64,000 nt of DNA from Plasmodium brasilianum (Eukaryota > Apicomplexa > Aconoidasida > Haemosporida > Plasmodiidae): contig NC_090115.1 in the NCBI RefSeq assembly GCF_023973825.1, forward strand, positions 496,001 to 560,000, given 5' to 3'. The notes below the pieces were generated by a model. It had not been told where the DNA came from. It did not search any database and saw only the letters and a list, made by a program, of their open reading frames with translations. Position 1 is the stretch's first letter, and each line of letters begins with the position of its first letter. Below are positions 1-12,119 of this stretch, piece after piece. Position numbers and translations under genes: made by a program.

Positions 1-578
1 TTAAAGGATTATATGTGCAAGTAAGCTTTTGCCATATTAATAAAAAAGGGAAAAATAAAAAGTTCCATAGACTTAAGCAATAACAACAAAAAAGATAGCA
101 TGATAGACACACAATGCTTTATCTTGTCTCCACTGGGCATTAAATAGTGTATGGATCTCTACACAGCAACAATATGAAACACATGTTTGCTTAATAACAC
201 CGAGAAATACGTATACTCCAATTACGATATATGGCCTTACTATTTCACTGCATGTATATATGTATTCCATGTTTTTGAAAATTAATTTTTAAAACTACTT
301 AAGTGTTATAACTACTAAAAAGTAATTCATTCTGTATATTAGATAAATTTTTAGTATAACAGATTTAGATCTGCATATAAAAATATATATATCTATATAC
401 ATATATATGTATGTATATACATGTATATACTTAAGTATATATAGATGGGTTCTCTTTCCTCATGATGGTGTGTGCGCATATTTTACAGCATTGCACTTGC
501 AAACAATTTTAAGCGGAAAAAAAATATTATATTAAATAGTATGTAACGCGTATGACGAACCATACGGTGGGATGAAAA

Positions 579-656
<78 letters not shown>

Positions 657-1253
657 AAAATGAAAAACGGCAAAATGACAAAATAAAAAGCAACAAAACG
701 AAAAAACGATAAAATAACAAAATGACAAAATAAAAAGCAACAAAACGAAAAAACGATAAAATAACAAAATGACAAAATGACAGTATAGCAAAAAAAATAA
801 AAATAAAATTGCAATAATATTACACTAAAATAATAAGAAGTATAAAGCGAAAACCAGAGGGGCACGACAATCATACGATGCATTTTATATAAAATATGCT
901 TTTTAGTAAAAGCAAAAAAAAAAAAAAAATAGAATGAAAAATGAAGAACAAAGAGTGATGAGTAATCAGCTTATAAGGAATAATTTTAAAAACAGAAATA
1001 AAGAACGTACGAAATACTAAGCATAATATATTACAATAAAGCAGAATAGTGTAATATTGTTTCTGAACAGACATATATATATATATAAATGTATATGTAC
1101 GTAATTATGAAAAAGTAGAAACTAATCAAATGTGAAAAAATAAAAAAAAGGGGGAAGAAAAAAGAACTGGAACGAAAATCGTACCATTTCTCGGAAAAAA
1201 ATATTAAAACAAGTCCGAAGGCTTGGCTTATAAGTCCATACGTTATATTGTAT

Positions 1254-1286
<33 letters not shown>

Positions 1287-1499
1287 CATGTACGTATGTG
1301 CGTATGCAGTATATGTACACGGGCGTGTATACGAATGTTATAATGCCGTTCGGCCCCATTTCATATGTTCACAATAATAAAGTATGATATATCATATGTT
1401 AGTTTGTACGCATAAGGGAGTGTCAAAAAAAAAAAAAAAAAAAAAAAAAAGAAGTCTACACTTTTGGCTGATCGCCATTCAAGGATAGAAAGCATAAAG
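1..1499. other. Intergenic, no gene seen
   Basis: No open frame with coding-like composition was found. The stretch holds a long A-rich homopolymer with scattered G (about 578-654), two copies of a 48-bp unit (about 672-767, A-rich with repeated ATGAC and AACGA words), several AT dinucleotide tracts (380-440, 1070-1090, 1255-1280) and a run of A just before the first gene (1425-1450). Reading frames through the poly-A are low-complexity Phe/Lys artefacts. It is probably the 5' flank of the gene starting at 1500. Confidence 0.6.
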
Positions 1500-4400
1500 A
1501 TGAATCATATATTCACATTTGAAACTAACCTAAATGATATTTTTACCAGGGATGATATAGAGAAGTCCGAAAGATGTTGCGATTACTGTATAAAAAGGAA
1601 AAGGGTATGCAAATGCGAGACGATAAAAAGGGAGTTGGGCAGGTGAGGGAGGAAGAAAATGAAATGTACCCATGTGTATGTGTTGTATTGTGAATATGCC
1701 TATGTGTATGTGCCTATGTGCATGTGCCTATGTGTATGTGCCTATGTGTATGTGCCTATGTGTATGTGCCTATGTGTATGTGCCTGTGTGTATGTGCCTA
1801 TGTGTATGTATCGTATTGTGTACTTGTTTGTGTGTGAATTTGTCCGTGTGAGTGTAAAAAAAAAAAATAAGTGGGTCCAGAAAATATAGAAGAGACTTAT
1901 TTGTTCGAATTATAAATTTATCTCATCTCGTGGGTATTATCATAAGTACTGCTCATTTTTGGAAAGTACTATAAAATAATTAGACATATTACGTGCACAG
2001 TTAGATGTGTGTCTAGTTTGAGCTATATATATCCATATTTTTTCCAAAAAGTTATACAGACGGTTGTCATAAAATTCGCGTGATAAACAACATGTAGAGT
2101 TTATTCAGTCATACACTTATGCACGCATATGTATACATATATACATATATACCTATATACATATATACATATATACATATATACATATATACATATATAC
2201 ATATATACATATATACCTATATACATATATACATATATACATATAGCACACATTTGCATGCTTTTTTCCTGTTAACTTGTTTTCCCCTTTGCAGTGAGGA
2301 GGGGAAGGACATAGAAGAGCTGATGGAGTTAAAGATGTACTACGATGAGATATGCGAAAAGATTGTGGACAAGTATCAGGATGTTGTAAGCCGGTTCGAG
2401 TATGATAAGGATATTGTTAAGTACATAAAGGGTAACAACATAAATGATGAAATAGAATGTGAGGACTGGTTATATTTTTATGAATTGTTAAAAGAAAGAA
2501 AAATAGTAGAAAGGTGCATTGATACAAAAGAGAGTAAAGAAGTGATATCATTTTATAGTTTCCATATAGATGAAGAAGCAAATTTTTTAAGTAGTTTAAA
2601 TTATTATCTGAAGACCAATAATTATAATAATATATATCATAATTGGATGGGAATGAGTATTAATCCGTTCAACGAATATGGAAGCAGCTGCAGTGATGGT
2701 TCTTTTTCTTTATGTAAAGAAGGAAAAGTAGAGGAGGGTACAAACATAATTTTTTCTGATGATAATATGACCACATCAATAGTAGAAGAATGTGAGAATG
2801 ATCATAGTACTTTATTATCATTACTTGGATTTGGTGAATACAAAAAAGTGCATTCACTGTATTATTTTTTATATATACAAGATAACGAAAGATGGATTTC
2901 TGGCATGAACAATACAGGAAATATATGTCATCTAGAAAATATTGATCATGTATGGAATAAAACTGTTAGAGAAAGTACCAATAGAATAAAATTATTTCAC
3001 CTAATTACTGCAAATAGTGTTAGAAGTAATGATGCTGACTATATCAGAATAAAAAAAAAAAAAAGAAAAAAAGATCTTTTTAATGAAAATTTTTTTCTAG
3101 AAAGTAGTATACAAATTGAGTGGGTTTTATGTACCAGTCAGCTAATATGCGCTTTAGGTATGATAGACATTGGTGGATGCTTTATTATGAAACTCAAATT
3201 ATCCTTTGACAATTTTCTCTTATCCGTATTTGCCATTTTATCTATATGTTTTAAAAAATTAGAGGTTTATAAACCGTCTTCTTGTTATGTAGGAAATGTA
3301 GTTTTCCTAGTAGCTACCTATTTTAACGGAATTACCTCCATATTCTTGTCCAGCTTGAAAAACTGGGTTCAGTCCGCTCAGAGGGATATTGCACCGCTAC
3401 TGGGATGTGGAAGCAGCGGTGTTGATGGTGGCATCCGGTTGGCCAAGAAAAAGAAATTTTCCAATCACAGTCTAATACCAAGAAAGTGGATTAAGCATAG
3501 CTTTTTTGAGGAGTACAAGAAATGCATCAAACATTTCGTTGATTATTTAGTTTTTCATTTAAAAAAATGCATTAACGTTTCTAACACTAACTTGATGAAA
3601 AAAAATATTGAGAATACGAAAAATACATACATATCTCAATTTTTCCAAGTGCATAAAATTGGTGCTCTTCGAGAAAGAGAGAAATTGCTGAACAGGTCAG
3701 GTGAAAACATGATATATTGCGATGAAAGCAAATTGATGCATGATCAGGCAAGCAAGCAGACTAGAAGTTATGCTAATCCTCATATGAACAATCATTCAAG
3801 CAATGGAAGTATCAAATATACTAATGAGGGGGGAATAGTACAAAGTAGTGCATTAGACGACGTGCTGTTAGACAAACCAAACGGGATGAGGGACGAACTG
3901 GAAAGCTTTAATTTTTTTAGAAACAAGAATTTATACAAAATTAAAAATAGTTTATTACTTTTAATTCCGAATCGTATGAGGGTAAAGGAATCGCTCTTCT
4001 ATGAAAATACATATGGTGGAAATGTACTATGTAAGAAGTACACTGTGAATGACAATGTAAGGAAGTATAAAAAACAAATAAGTGGTTTGCTAAAAAAAAT
4101 TGAATATAGAACAGTAGAGGAAAAGGTGGAAAAGAAAGGTTTATTCGAGTTAGACAATGATATAATAGCAAAAAGACTTTTTTTCTTAACGGATAAGAAT
4201 TCTTTTTCCGAGCAACAACAAAAATTTGAAGACCTGTTAAAGAAGCAAATATATTTTTCCAAAAAAAATTGGTTTAAATGTTACATGCATAATGATATAA
4301 CAAATTTTCATAATCCTTTTTATTTAGATAAAACATTATTTATAAATATTCTTAAATGTAGATATTATATATACTATAAAAATTGTGATATGCATATAAG

Positions 4401-6297
4401 CAGTTTAAGACAAATATTAAAGCAGTATGAGCCATTCAACACGACTTATATAAATTACGAGTTATATACTAGTGTTATTGATTGCTTGTTCGTTTTAAAA
4501 AATTGTGCTTCTTTGGACATATTCGAAGATTCCAACTTTTTGCAAAATTTTCTAGTTATTAGTAGAGAATCAAACGTGTTTGATTTTTTTTCAAAATTTG
4601 AAGGTAGAGGGATTCATGTTTTATTACGAGATCCTGACCTAGGTGAGTAGGCCTGCGATGGCAGAGGAGGGATGTACTTGTGTATTTTGCGCGTTTGTGT
4701 ACTTGTGTATTTTGCGCGTTTGTGTACTTGCGTATTTTGCGCGTTTGTGTACTTGCGTATTTTGCGCGTTTGTGTACTTGCGTATTTTGCGCGTTTATGT
4801 ACTTGTGTATTTTTGTTCCCGCGTGTAAATGTTTTGTTATCGTAATAGTATTTTCCTGACTTGTGCAGGTGAAAAGGAGAAAGTGGCAAATTTGGAAATA
4901 CTATTATCATTTGTTCGTTCACGTCTCCACCCAGTAGTAATTCATATATGCATTTCTTTCCATGCTCAGGTGCTGAAGTAGATGAGGAAGGTGAAGGTCC
5001 ATCCGTAAACGTGGAAGACATGTTCAGAAGGAGGTTGCCATATAAAATGTTCAGCGAATTGTTAATAAACAAGTTGAAGAAAAAAAATGTGTGCGCACTA
5101 GTATATATCGATTTGAATACAATATTACCAAATTATGTACATGTAGTTGAGAAGGAGATAAAAATAAAAAATTATTTGGTTGCTAGTGTAATTATAGCAT
5201 TTAATTATTTAAAGAAAGGTGGAAATATGATATTGCGTTTAAGCAGTGTACTTACTTTTTTTACAGCGGGGATAATATATCTATTGTTTTGTTCTTTTGA
5301 AAAAGTGCAATTTTTTTTACCGCCATCATGTGATGATATATATTTAGATTTATATATATATTGTCATAATTTCAGTGAGTATTATATATATCGCCATTAC
5401 ATCCAGTACATGTGGGACGCAATCACATGCAATCAATACCTCGACGAACAGTTGTGTAGTAATAGGGGTTCCAGGTGCGATAGGGATCCCACACAAAGCA
5501 TGGAAAGCAGTGGAACGAATGGCGGTGGAAGCGTCCGTAGAAGCGCAGATATAAACGATGATAGGAACTGCAATGGTATGAGTAACGGTAATACTAACAG
5601 CATTAGTAACGACAACATTGACAGTGGTAAGAGTACACAAGCAGACAGCACAAAAAAAAGGAAAAAGGACGTTTACTTTTGCGTTCCCTTGTACTTCCTC
5701 ATGAACAAACAGTTTGTGGTTCTTCTAAAAGAGTTCAACTATTTTTATTTTAAAAATCATATTAATGTTTGTCTAAATTTTATGAAAGATTTGAAATATT
5801 TTTACCATAATAAGTCTTTAATAAAATGCATGTTAGCACATTTCTTTACCGCCTATGTGTTACCTGATGTGTCTTTTACTAATGCTTACAAATCATTAAC
5901 AGTTAATCATAACATTTTTGATGAAAAGAAGGAAGACTACACTGACAATGAAGAGGAAAAGGATGAAAGTGATGAAGAAGACGATATGGGAAAAGTGGAA
6001 CAAATTAATATAAGCAAAGAACAAGTAGAAGAAACATACTGGGGAAGAGTAAAAAAAAAAAGAAGCTCGAATATAGAGGAAAATGATACAAATAAAAATA
6101 ATGGTAACGAACAGATGGTTGGAAATAAAGGAAATGGTAATCTAAACTTTTTATTTGATTTAAAAAAACAGGAAGAGATGGAAGCAAAAAAGAAGTTTGA
6201 CAGTTCCTCTAGTGAATCCAATTATTCAATAATATATGAATATAAGAGTGTTCCTAGCGAAGTATCTGTGTCCGAGACGGCTTGGGAAAGCCCCTAG
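1500..6297 (+). CDS. CMTR2-like protein (double FtsJ/RrmJ fold), probably catalytically degenerate
   Basis: Proposed exons are 1500-1642, 2295-4642 and 4970-6297. Splice phases agree at both junctions and give exactly 1273 codons (1272 residues). The start is the only ATG after an in-frame stop at 1413. Exon 1 encodes a Cys-rich patch (CCDYC...VCKC). Two copies of the C-terminal half of an FtsJ/RrmJ methyltransferase are visible: IGGCFIMK (about 340-347) with [10 protein letters not shown], and GGNMILRL (914-921) with [22 protein letters not shown] (about 144), [14 protein letters not shown] (about 164) and NNTGNI match the CMTR2 (cap-1/cap-2 2'-O-methyltransferase, adrift type) order. In known enzymes the SAM loop is Gly-rich and a catalytic Asp follows Thr-Ala; here the loop lacks Gly and the position is Asn (ITAN, N288). 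The usual Glu after the KP motif is also missing. Family assignment is good; enzyme activity is doubtful. The tail is Asn/Ser-rich, then acidic. Both introns are filled by minisatellites. Confidence 0.75.
1690..1812. repeat. 14-bp minisatellite inside intron 1 of the CMTR2-like gene
   Basis: Unit TATGTGTATGTGCC and close variants, about eight copies. The array lies wholly between the donor at 1643 and the acceptor ending at 2294. Confidence 0.8.
2125..2246. repeat. 8-bp ATACATAT satellite inside intron 1
   Basis: About fifteen copies of ATACATAT, with two ACCTATAT variants. The array stays open in the downstream coding frame (Tyr/Ile-rich), which would mislead a gene finder into starting the gene here. 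The splice acceptor at 2291-2294 and the phase match with the 1500-1642 exon argue that it is intronic. Confidence 0.8.
4676..4812. repeat. 24-bp minisatellite inside intron 2
   Basis: About six copies of a unit containing TACTTGCGTATTTTGCGCG. It lies between the donor GTGAGT at 4643 and the acceptor ending at 4969, and is unusually GC-rich for the window. Confidence 0.8.
4856..4876 (+). promoter_or_regulatory. Recurrent motif CTGACTTGTGCAGGT, copy 1
   Basis: Lies in intron 2 of the CMTR2-like gene. It matches 20 of 21 positions of 30604-30624, and its core TGTGCAGGTRAAA recurs at 9065 and 35776. It contains GTGCA, a word bound by some ApiAP2 factors. Its ...TGTGCAG|GT form also looks like a splice site, so it could be a cryptic acceptor. 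Function is unknown. Confidence 0.3.
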
Positions 6298-7447
6298 ATG
6301 AAGCGGGTAGGGAGAAGCAAAGGAAAAGGATATTTGAAGCCATAAGCATAACTAAGAGAACAAAAGCGAGTTGATCCTTCCGCCACTTAGTGTTCCACTT
6401 CCTCATCCTTTTCATCTACTACATAGTTAAAATTACCAGTTTGCTATCATTACATATACATACATATATATGTGTGTGTGTAACTCTCATAGCGTTTTGT
6501 AAAGTAAGGGATGACTTTTGCCTTTTTTTTTTTTTTTTTGTTTTTTTACATTTAGCTGCATTTCGTCTGGCCCTATTTCATATGACCATATTTCGTTTGG
6601 CCGCATTACTTCATTTGTACTAAAACGTAAAATGTTCGTGATATTCATTTTTGTTTTCCGCAAAATTTAACTAATAACTGCATTTTTATATTTACAATTT
6701 TTTAGTTAAAAAAAAAAATGCTAATGTTAGAGATTATATAAAATAAAAAAAAAAAAATAAAATAAGGTAATATGATGAAAGAACAGCAGCATACTCCTTT
6801 TACCGCTTCAAGAGAAGGCATTTTTAAGGGCATTATATCTCTTGAGAGAAATATCAGTGTTTTTACACACGTGCGCATACATGCATACAGGCTTGTATGA
6901 CTTTGTACGTGCTTGTAAGCTCAAAGTGTTGTCGCAGCGCCAGTTGTACAAATACGGAGGGATTCACTTCTCTCCACTGACTGCTCCTCCAGGGTAATAA
7001 AAATGATAATTACTCTTTTTTAACGATGCCACTGGTAGTTACACTTTCTTTTTTCTTTTTTTTTTTTTTTTTTCTCATATGTTATTCGATCAACTGATTT
7101 GAAAAAAAAAAAATATAAATTATGCTTTTTTTTAATTTTTTTTTTTTTTTTTAATTTTATTATTCTTTTATTTATTATTTATTTTTTAATTCTATTATTG
7201 TTTTATTTATTGTTTTATTTATTTATTTTTAATTATCACTAGCTTTTAGCTGCAATACACATTTTTGTTCAATCTTCGACCTGAAAAATTATAATTTTTT
7301 TTTTTTCGTTATTTCGTTTGCCTTTTGCGTTCTGGGTTTGTACTTACATGTCGTGCGGATTATGGAGGGGTGTCCTTACCCGCTTAGGATTTTCTATTTG
7401 GGGAAAAAAAATTTGTACCAATATTATATATATCGTAGCATTTGATT

Positions 7448-7491
<44 letters not shown>

Positions 7492-7507
7492 TTTTTTTCC
7501 ACCCTTT
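6298..7507. other. Intergenic, no gene seen
   Basis: Lies between two + strand genes. It contains several T-runs (6520-6540, 7050-7075, 7140-7155), AT-rich DNA with repeated TTATTTATT words (7155-7235), and a T-run of about 40 nt at 7452-7490. A short stretch of ordinary composition (6880-7000) shows no open frame and no fold I could find. Confidence 0.6.
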
Positions 7508-8584
7508 ATGGCGATACGTTTGTGCAAGATACTTCGACGGAGTAACAAAGGACGGACATACAAAGGAGGAAAAAATGCTGCTTCGAAACGATCAAAATTT
7601 TTGGATGTTTCAGAGTTTTCCAAAATGGACGTAAAGACGAATGTGAGAGAGGAAGACGAAAATTTATTTGAACCCCCATTGGGAGAAAAAGAGGCTTACC
7701 CCTCATACATGCAACCTGAGGAAAAAAATAGTTCAGGATGGTCAGAAAAATGGAGGAGTGATGAAAACGTAAAGAAGGAAAATATAAAAGTAAAGGAAAG
7801 GGGAAATGAAAAGGAAAAGAGGAATACTTACCATTTCTTTTCTTCAGATAATTATGCATACAATGTGCCATATAACTACAAAGTAGTTATACCAACAAAA
7901 GAAAACACAATGAAGAATGACAAAGGAAATATACGAGAAGAATATAGCAGAGATACAAACACTCAATTAAACTACACTGATTACACAGGTTTTCGAAATC
8001 CTACTTTACAAACATTTGAAAATTATAAATATTGGCAAGATAGTGGATTTAAAAAATTTCTTACAAGAATTTTTCCAATTAAATTACCGGAACATAAAAC
8101 TGTTGATCCGTTATTAAGAGAATATATTTATTTCTTACACTCGTTTGATCCATTTAGATTTAGTTTTAAAAAATTAAGTGAGAGATATTTTTTTTCAAAA
8201 AGCTCTATAAAGGCTATATATAAAGAAGAAAGTGTGAAGCGGTTTCTTCAAGATAATGAACTCTGTAATGATAAAACGAAAAGGATTTCTAAAAAAGAAG
8301 CAGTAACAAAAATTAAAGAATTAATATATTCGAAAAGAATTGGGTATAAAGATATTGGTGACCATGAAAATGTAAAAAATGAAGAAGACCAATTTCAAGG
8401 GTACAAAAATACATTCGATCAGATCAACAGACAAGTAATTCAAGTCGAGTCCATTTCTTCGTTTCCTCTACCACATAGAAGGGATCCCGTTCCTAAGAGA
8501 GTAGACGTCGACATGCCCGTTTTTAACTCCGCAAATGTGAAAATTATGAACTGGATAAACCCTAACGATAGGGTCATATTTTGA
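7508..8584 (+). CDS. Conserved protein of unknown function with organelle-type leader
   Basis: 358 residues in one exon. I chose the ATG at 7508: the frame stays open further upstream, but that part is only a poly-T tract read as Phe. The first 32 residues (MAIRLCKILRRSNKG...) contain many Arg/Lys and no acidic residue, as in mitochondrial presequences. An alternative Met lies at residue 43 or so... at about residue 40 (MDVKTN). The middle is charged and low complexity. The C-terminal half has the best-ordered part, including PFRFSFKKLSERYFFSKSSI, which looks like a short helix-turn-helix of the kind seen in mitochondrial ribosome or regulator proteins. I do not recognise the family. A mitochondrial role is inference from the leader only. 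Confidence 0.75.
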   Translation: MAIRLCKILRRSNKGRTYKGGKNAASKRSKFLDVSEFSKMDVKTNVREEDENLFEPPLGEKEAYPSYMQPEEKNSSGWSEKWRSDENVKKENIKVKERGNEKEKRNTYHFFSSDNYAYNVPYNYKVVIPTKENTMKNDKGNIREEYSRDTNTQLNYTDYTGFRNPTLQTFENYKYWQDSGFKKFLTRIFPIKLPEHKTVDPLLREYIYFLHSFDPFRFSFKKLSERYFFSKSSIKAIYKEESVKRFLQDNELCNDKTKRISKKEAVTKIKELIYSKRIGYKDIGDHENVKNEEDQFQGYKNTFDQINRQVIQVESISSFPLPHRRDPVPKRVDVDMPVFNSANVKIMNWINPNDRVIF

Positions 8585-9665
8585 AGCGCGAGGGGATTCG
8601 ACGGGGTTAGAAGGAAAAGAAGCGGGGCCGGTTAGAAGCGGCGGGGGAGATGGGAAAAAGAGAAGAAGTGCACTGGTTGGCCAATTTATCATCTGTTTTT
8701 CTGAGTAGCTATTCTTTTTTTTTTTTCTTTTTTTTTTTTTTTGTTTTTTTCCCCTTTTCGCCTTAATGTACTTGTGAAAGGCTTTTACTGGGAGGAAGGA
8801 GGGAGATATATAATATTTATATATGTATATACACGCGTGTATATATATGTATGTATGCACCCATATGTGCTACCCGAAACAGTGCCGCATGTATTGACAC
8901 TCCTTTCTTATGCTTCGCCGGCACGTCACAGAGAAGACTTTTATTTATTTTTTTTTTTTTTTGAACATACGAACATATATACGAGCATACGTACGTATGT
9001 ACATACATACATACATGCATACATGCGTGCATGGAGTACGCATTTCTTGAGGGTTCCATTTTTGTGTGCAGGTAAAAAGCATAGTCTTCCTAATTCTTCT
9101 CTGTTGTGAACTTGCACAAAGAGAACACTTCAGCGAATTGTGTGTATCGATTGTTTTATCGTTTAACATAATGTACAGCGTTACACATGAATTAATTTTA
9201 CAAAACGATTTTACGAACAGTTTTGTGAAACTTGTTTTTTACTTTTTCTTTTTTTTTTTTCCGTTATTACATAAATTAAATGCAGAGATCGTGCCAATCG
9301 TTTTGAAAAAAAAAAAAAAAAAAAAAAAAAGTAAAAAACAATTTGGAAAATTTTACCACATAAGTGTAGTATTACACCTTTTAGTGTTACATTTTTTTTT
9401 ATTTTTTTTATTTTTTTTATTTTTTTATTTTCTTCTTTTTGATAATTCTCCTGCACAATTTTTGCCGTTCAGAAAAAGACTAAAATGAAATACTTGGACA
9501 AGTTTTATAACAATTAGAATGCATAAAAATTAGTTTGCTAATCCTTCCCTACTACTCCCAATTGTAGTATTTTTATTTAGACACTTATGTTTTTTTGTTA
9601 AATATCCGTTACTCTGAATATGTTAATAAAATTCGATTTTGTTATTTATTTGTTTAAAGTATAAA
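8585..9665. other. Intergenic, no gene seen
   Basis: Contains the 3' flank of the preceding gene (GC-richer, 8590-8660), a T-rich tract (8710-8755), TATG/ACGTA-type simple repeats (8815-8860, 8965-9030), a T-run, and A- and T-runs at 9303-9330 and 9390-9430. An open frame at 9066-9488 starts with GTG and crosses poly-T and poly-A tracts. I do not accept it as a gene. Confidence 0.55.
9065..9080 (+). promoter_or_regulatory. Recurrent motif TGTGCAGGTAAAAAGC, copy 2
   Basis: Sixteen bases identical to the 3' part of the copy at 30604-30624. It lies 0.6 kb upstream of the small secretory gene on the same strand. It could be a 5'-UTR splice donor (CAG|GTAAAA) or a factor-binding site. Function is unknown. 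Confidence 0.3.
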
Positions 9666-10647
9666 ATGAAATTATTACTGTACGCAAGTATTTTTTTTAC
9701 CTTGCTTGTTCAGGTAATTTATGCAGGGGATGATAAGACAGTTAAGAGGAGAAAGTATGATATAAAAAATAATAAGCTAAGGGGAAAAAACAAACCGCAT
9801 ATATTAAACAATGAATCGGAGAAAAACTTCTTAGAGGTTATGTCTGCTCATATTTATAACCCCTCCATATCGTACCGAGGTTTGCACTGGGAAAAATTAT
9901 CAAAAAAGTGTGCATTTTGATTTGCCCTTTTTGCGTGTGCTTACGCGAGTGTGCATATATGCACGTATGTACGTCTGTTTGTAGTTCATTTTTTATATAG
10001 TTTAACTTTCTTAAGAGAAGTAAAATTGTAAGAGCAGCTTAAATGCCATATGTTGGCCTGTGCAAAGTATGCTTATATGTATATATATGAGCTAGAAAAA
10101 AACAAAAAAAAAAAAAAAAAAAAAGAAAAAGAAAAAGAAGAAACACACGAACGAGCGAACATTGATCAGTGGGCTACAAGGCGTGGGGATTAATGCGCGA
10201 TGGGAGTGTTTCAGTATAATACGCGAAGACCCACATAATTACACGGAGTTAATGCTTTTTCTTAATTATGATTCTCAATTTTTTTACCATTTTTTTTACC
10301 CTCTTGTTTTTTTGTTTTTTGCATAATTAATATAATATCTCCCCTTGGAGGTATTGTCAGGTCTCCCTTCCCCTCATCTTTTAGAAGATATTCGAACACA
10401 TGTAATTATACATTTTTCTTCTTATCATTTTGCAGAATTTTTTGATAACAATGCAATGGGTACGTCTACCATATACTACTCCAGACTAATGTGGGGAGCA
10501 CTCATTTTTTTGATTATGTTTATTTTAGTTAGCTGCATAGGAGTATATTTATATGTTAATAATTTAGAAAACAGTTTTCCAAGGAAGCGACATTCACCCA
10601 ATCCAACGAATCACTACGTTATCAATCCCGTCATCCCGTATTCTTAA
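9666..10647 (+). CDS. Small type I membrane protein, signal peptide plus one TM, unknown function
   Basis: Two exons are proposed: 9666-9879 and 10436-10647. The donor is CGAG|GTTTGC and the acceptor TTTTGCAG; phases agree (one base plus two) and give 141 residues. The ATG at 9666 starts a clean signal peptide (MKLLLYASIFFTLLVQVIYA, then GDD). A short basic luminal region follows. Exon 2 encodes NNAMGTSTIYYSRLMW and then a single hydrophobic segment of about 22 residues, followed by a short Pro/Asn-rich tail. The topology would be secreted N-terminus and cytosolic C-terminus. I do not recognise the family. The donor is not a strong consensus, so the junction could shift; joining by phase and the single, sensible membrane architecture support it. 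Confidence 0.65.
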
Positions 10648-10868
10648 CTAGCATAACTCGCTTTTCGTAAAAGTAAAGAACAGTAAGGCAAAACGAGATT
10701 AAACAAGGAAAAACAAGAATAAACATGATAAAACAAGGAAAAATAAGAAAATACTAGGCAAAACCAAACAATGCAACTTTTCGGGCGTCCCATGCTGGTT
10801 TACTTTTTACAGGGAAGGTACAGGTGTATACATTGAAGAGAAGTAATGAATATATGTACACGCATGAA

Positions 10869-10915
<47 letters not shown>

Positions 10916-11070
10916 GTATTTATAAACTTCTGTCTATTTATTTGTTTATGTTTATCCTTACCGCCCCTCCCCCATACACTTACATCGCAATTGCAAATAA
11001 CTCACAACACGCTAACTTATAACATTCAATGATTTTTAAGATAATAAAAAAATTAATAAAATAAAATAAT
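10648..11070. other. Intergenic with TA dinucleotide tract
   Basis: Holds copies of an AAACAAGGAAAA-type word (10690-10755) and a perfect (TA)n tract at about 10866-10914. No gene is seen. Confidence 0.6.
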
Positions 11071-11337
11071 ATGCTACTTTCGACTTTACATTCCATGCGT
11101 GTAATATTTTTATTTTTATTTCTCACTGTTACCTTTAATATTTATACATTTATTTTATATAGTCTTATTAAGTTTGTCTATACTTATATTGTAATGTCGT
11201 TAACCCCAACAACATCTATCACAAGAAGGAAATCATCAAACGGATATATTTTTCTTTATAGAATGAAAACGAAAAATTATAAAAACAGTTACTCCCCTCC
11301 CCAAGTACTGAAAAGAAAACCTTATACAAGATTTTAA
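11071..11337 (+). CDS. Candidate bL34-like organellar ribosomal protein
   Basis: 88 codons from ATG 11071, stop at 11335-11337. The last 47 residues (from Met at 11194) are the size of bacterial bL34 and contain TRRKSSNGYIFLYRMKTKN. bL34 is known for Pro-Ser, basic residues, then (H/N)G(F/Y)xxRMxTKxG; the RM-T-KN core and its spacing fit. The bL34 C-terminus (RRxxKGR) is only loosely matched (LKRKPYTRF). The first 41 residues are strongly hydrophobic, like a signal or bipartite leader, which would suit apicoplast targeting. Nothing else recognisable is present. It could be a chance ORF, because it is short and no homologue search was possible. Confidence 0.45.
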   Translation: MLLSTLHSMRVIFLFLFLTVTFNIYTFILYSLIKFVYTYIVMSLTPTTSITRRKSSNGYIFLYRMKTKNYKNSYSPPQVLKRKPYTRF

Positions 11338-11562
11338 CGATGCATTATAGCTTCATTTATGTGTGCATATATGAGGGTAGCATGAGCAAAAGCCTCTATA
11401 TTCTCTTTTCTGTATATTTTTTTGCTCTTCTCCCCCAAGTAGCTCTTCATATACATATTTATCTTACGCCACAATTTGTATAATGCATACGGGAATACGG
11501 TATATATAAAAACATGTATGCGTACACGCATGTTATCTGCGCATGCTTTGTTTTATTTTCAT

Positions 11563-11593
<31 letters not shown>

Positions 11594-12084
11594 TATTGAA
11601 TTATTATATCATTTTCCTTTTGTCCTTTTGTCCTTTTGTCCTTTTGTTCTTTTTTTTTTTTTTTTTTTTAATTACATACTTACCATTTTTTCTTCTACAA
11701 ATTTTACCTTGCCGTTCCTTTCACAATGCCACACATTACTGCACCGTTAGGATGCTTTTCTTACCATCTCTGTTGACAAGATGTGCAAAGATCAATTTAT
11801 TTGTCTTCTTATAGTGGATCGTGGTATAATATTTTTTTTTTCCATCGGTCCTCTATTTTTTCAATTCTTCAAAATATTGATAAAAAAGTAAGAGAAAATA
11901 AACAAAAATCAAAAAGAAAAAAAAAGAAAAAATTTACGTTTAATATAAGGTTAAAACTGTCTCCTGCTCGTTCTCCAATTCCTCTTACCATTGCATTCCT
12001 CTATTTTTTTTTTTTTTTTTTTTTTTTGTATATATCCTTTTTGCAATTTTAGCAAATTTGTTGTAATTTTCACTTAACCTTTAC

Positions 12085-12119
<35 letters not shown>

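Noticed and set aside
483..883. Several minus-strand ORFs rich in Phe
   Set aside because: They are translations of poly-A tracts and a 48-bp repeat, with no ordinary protein sequence.
9066..9488. 140-codon + ORF with a hydrophobic start
   Set aside because: It starts with GTG, crosses poly-T and poly-A homopolymers, and has no recognisable domain.
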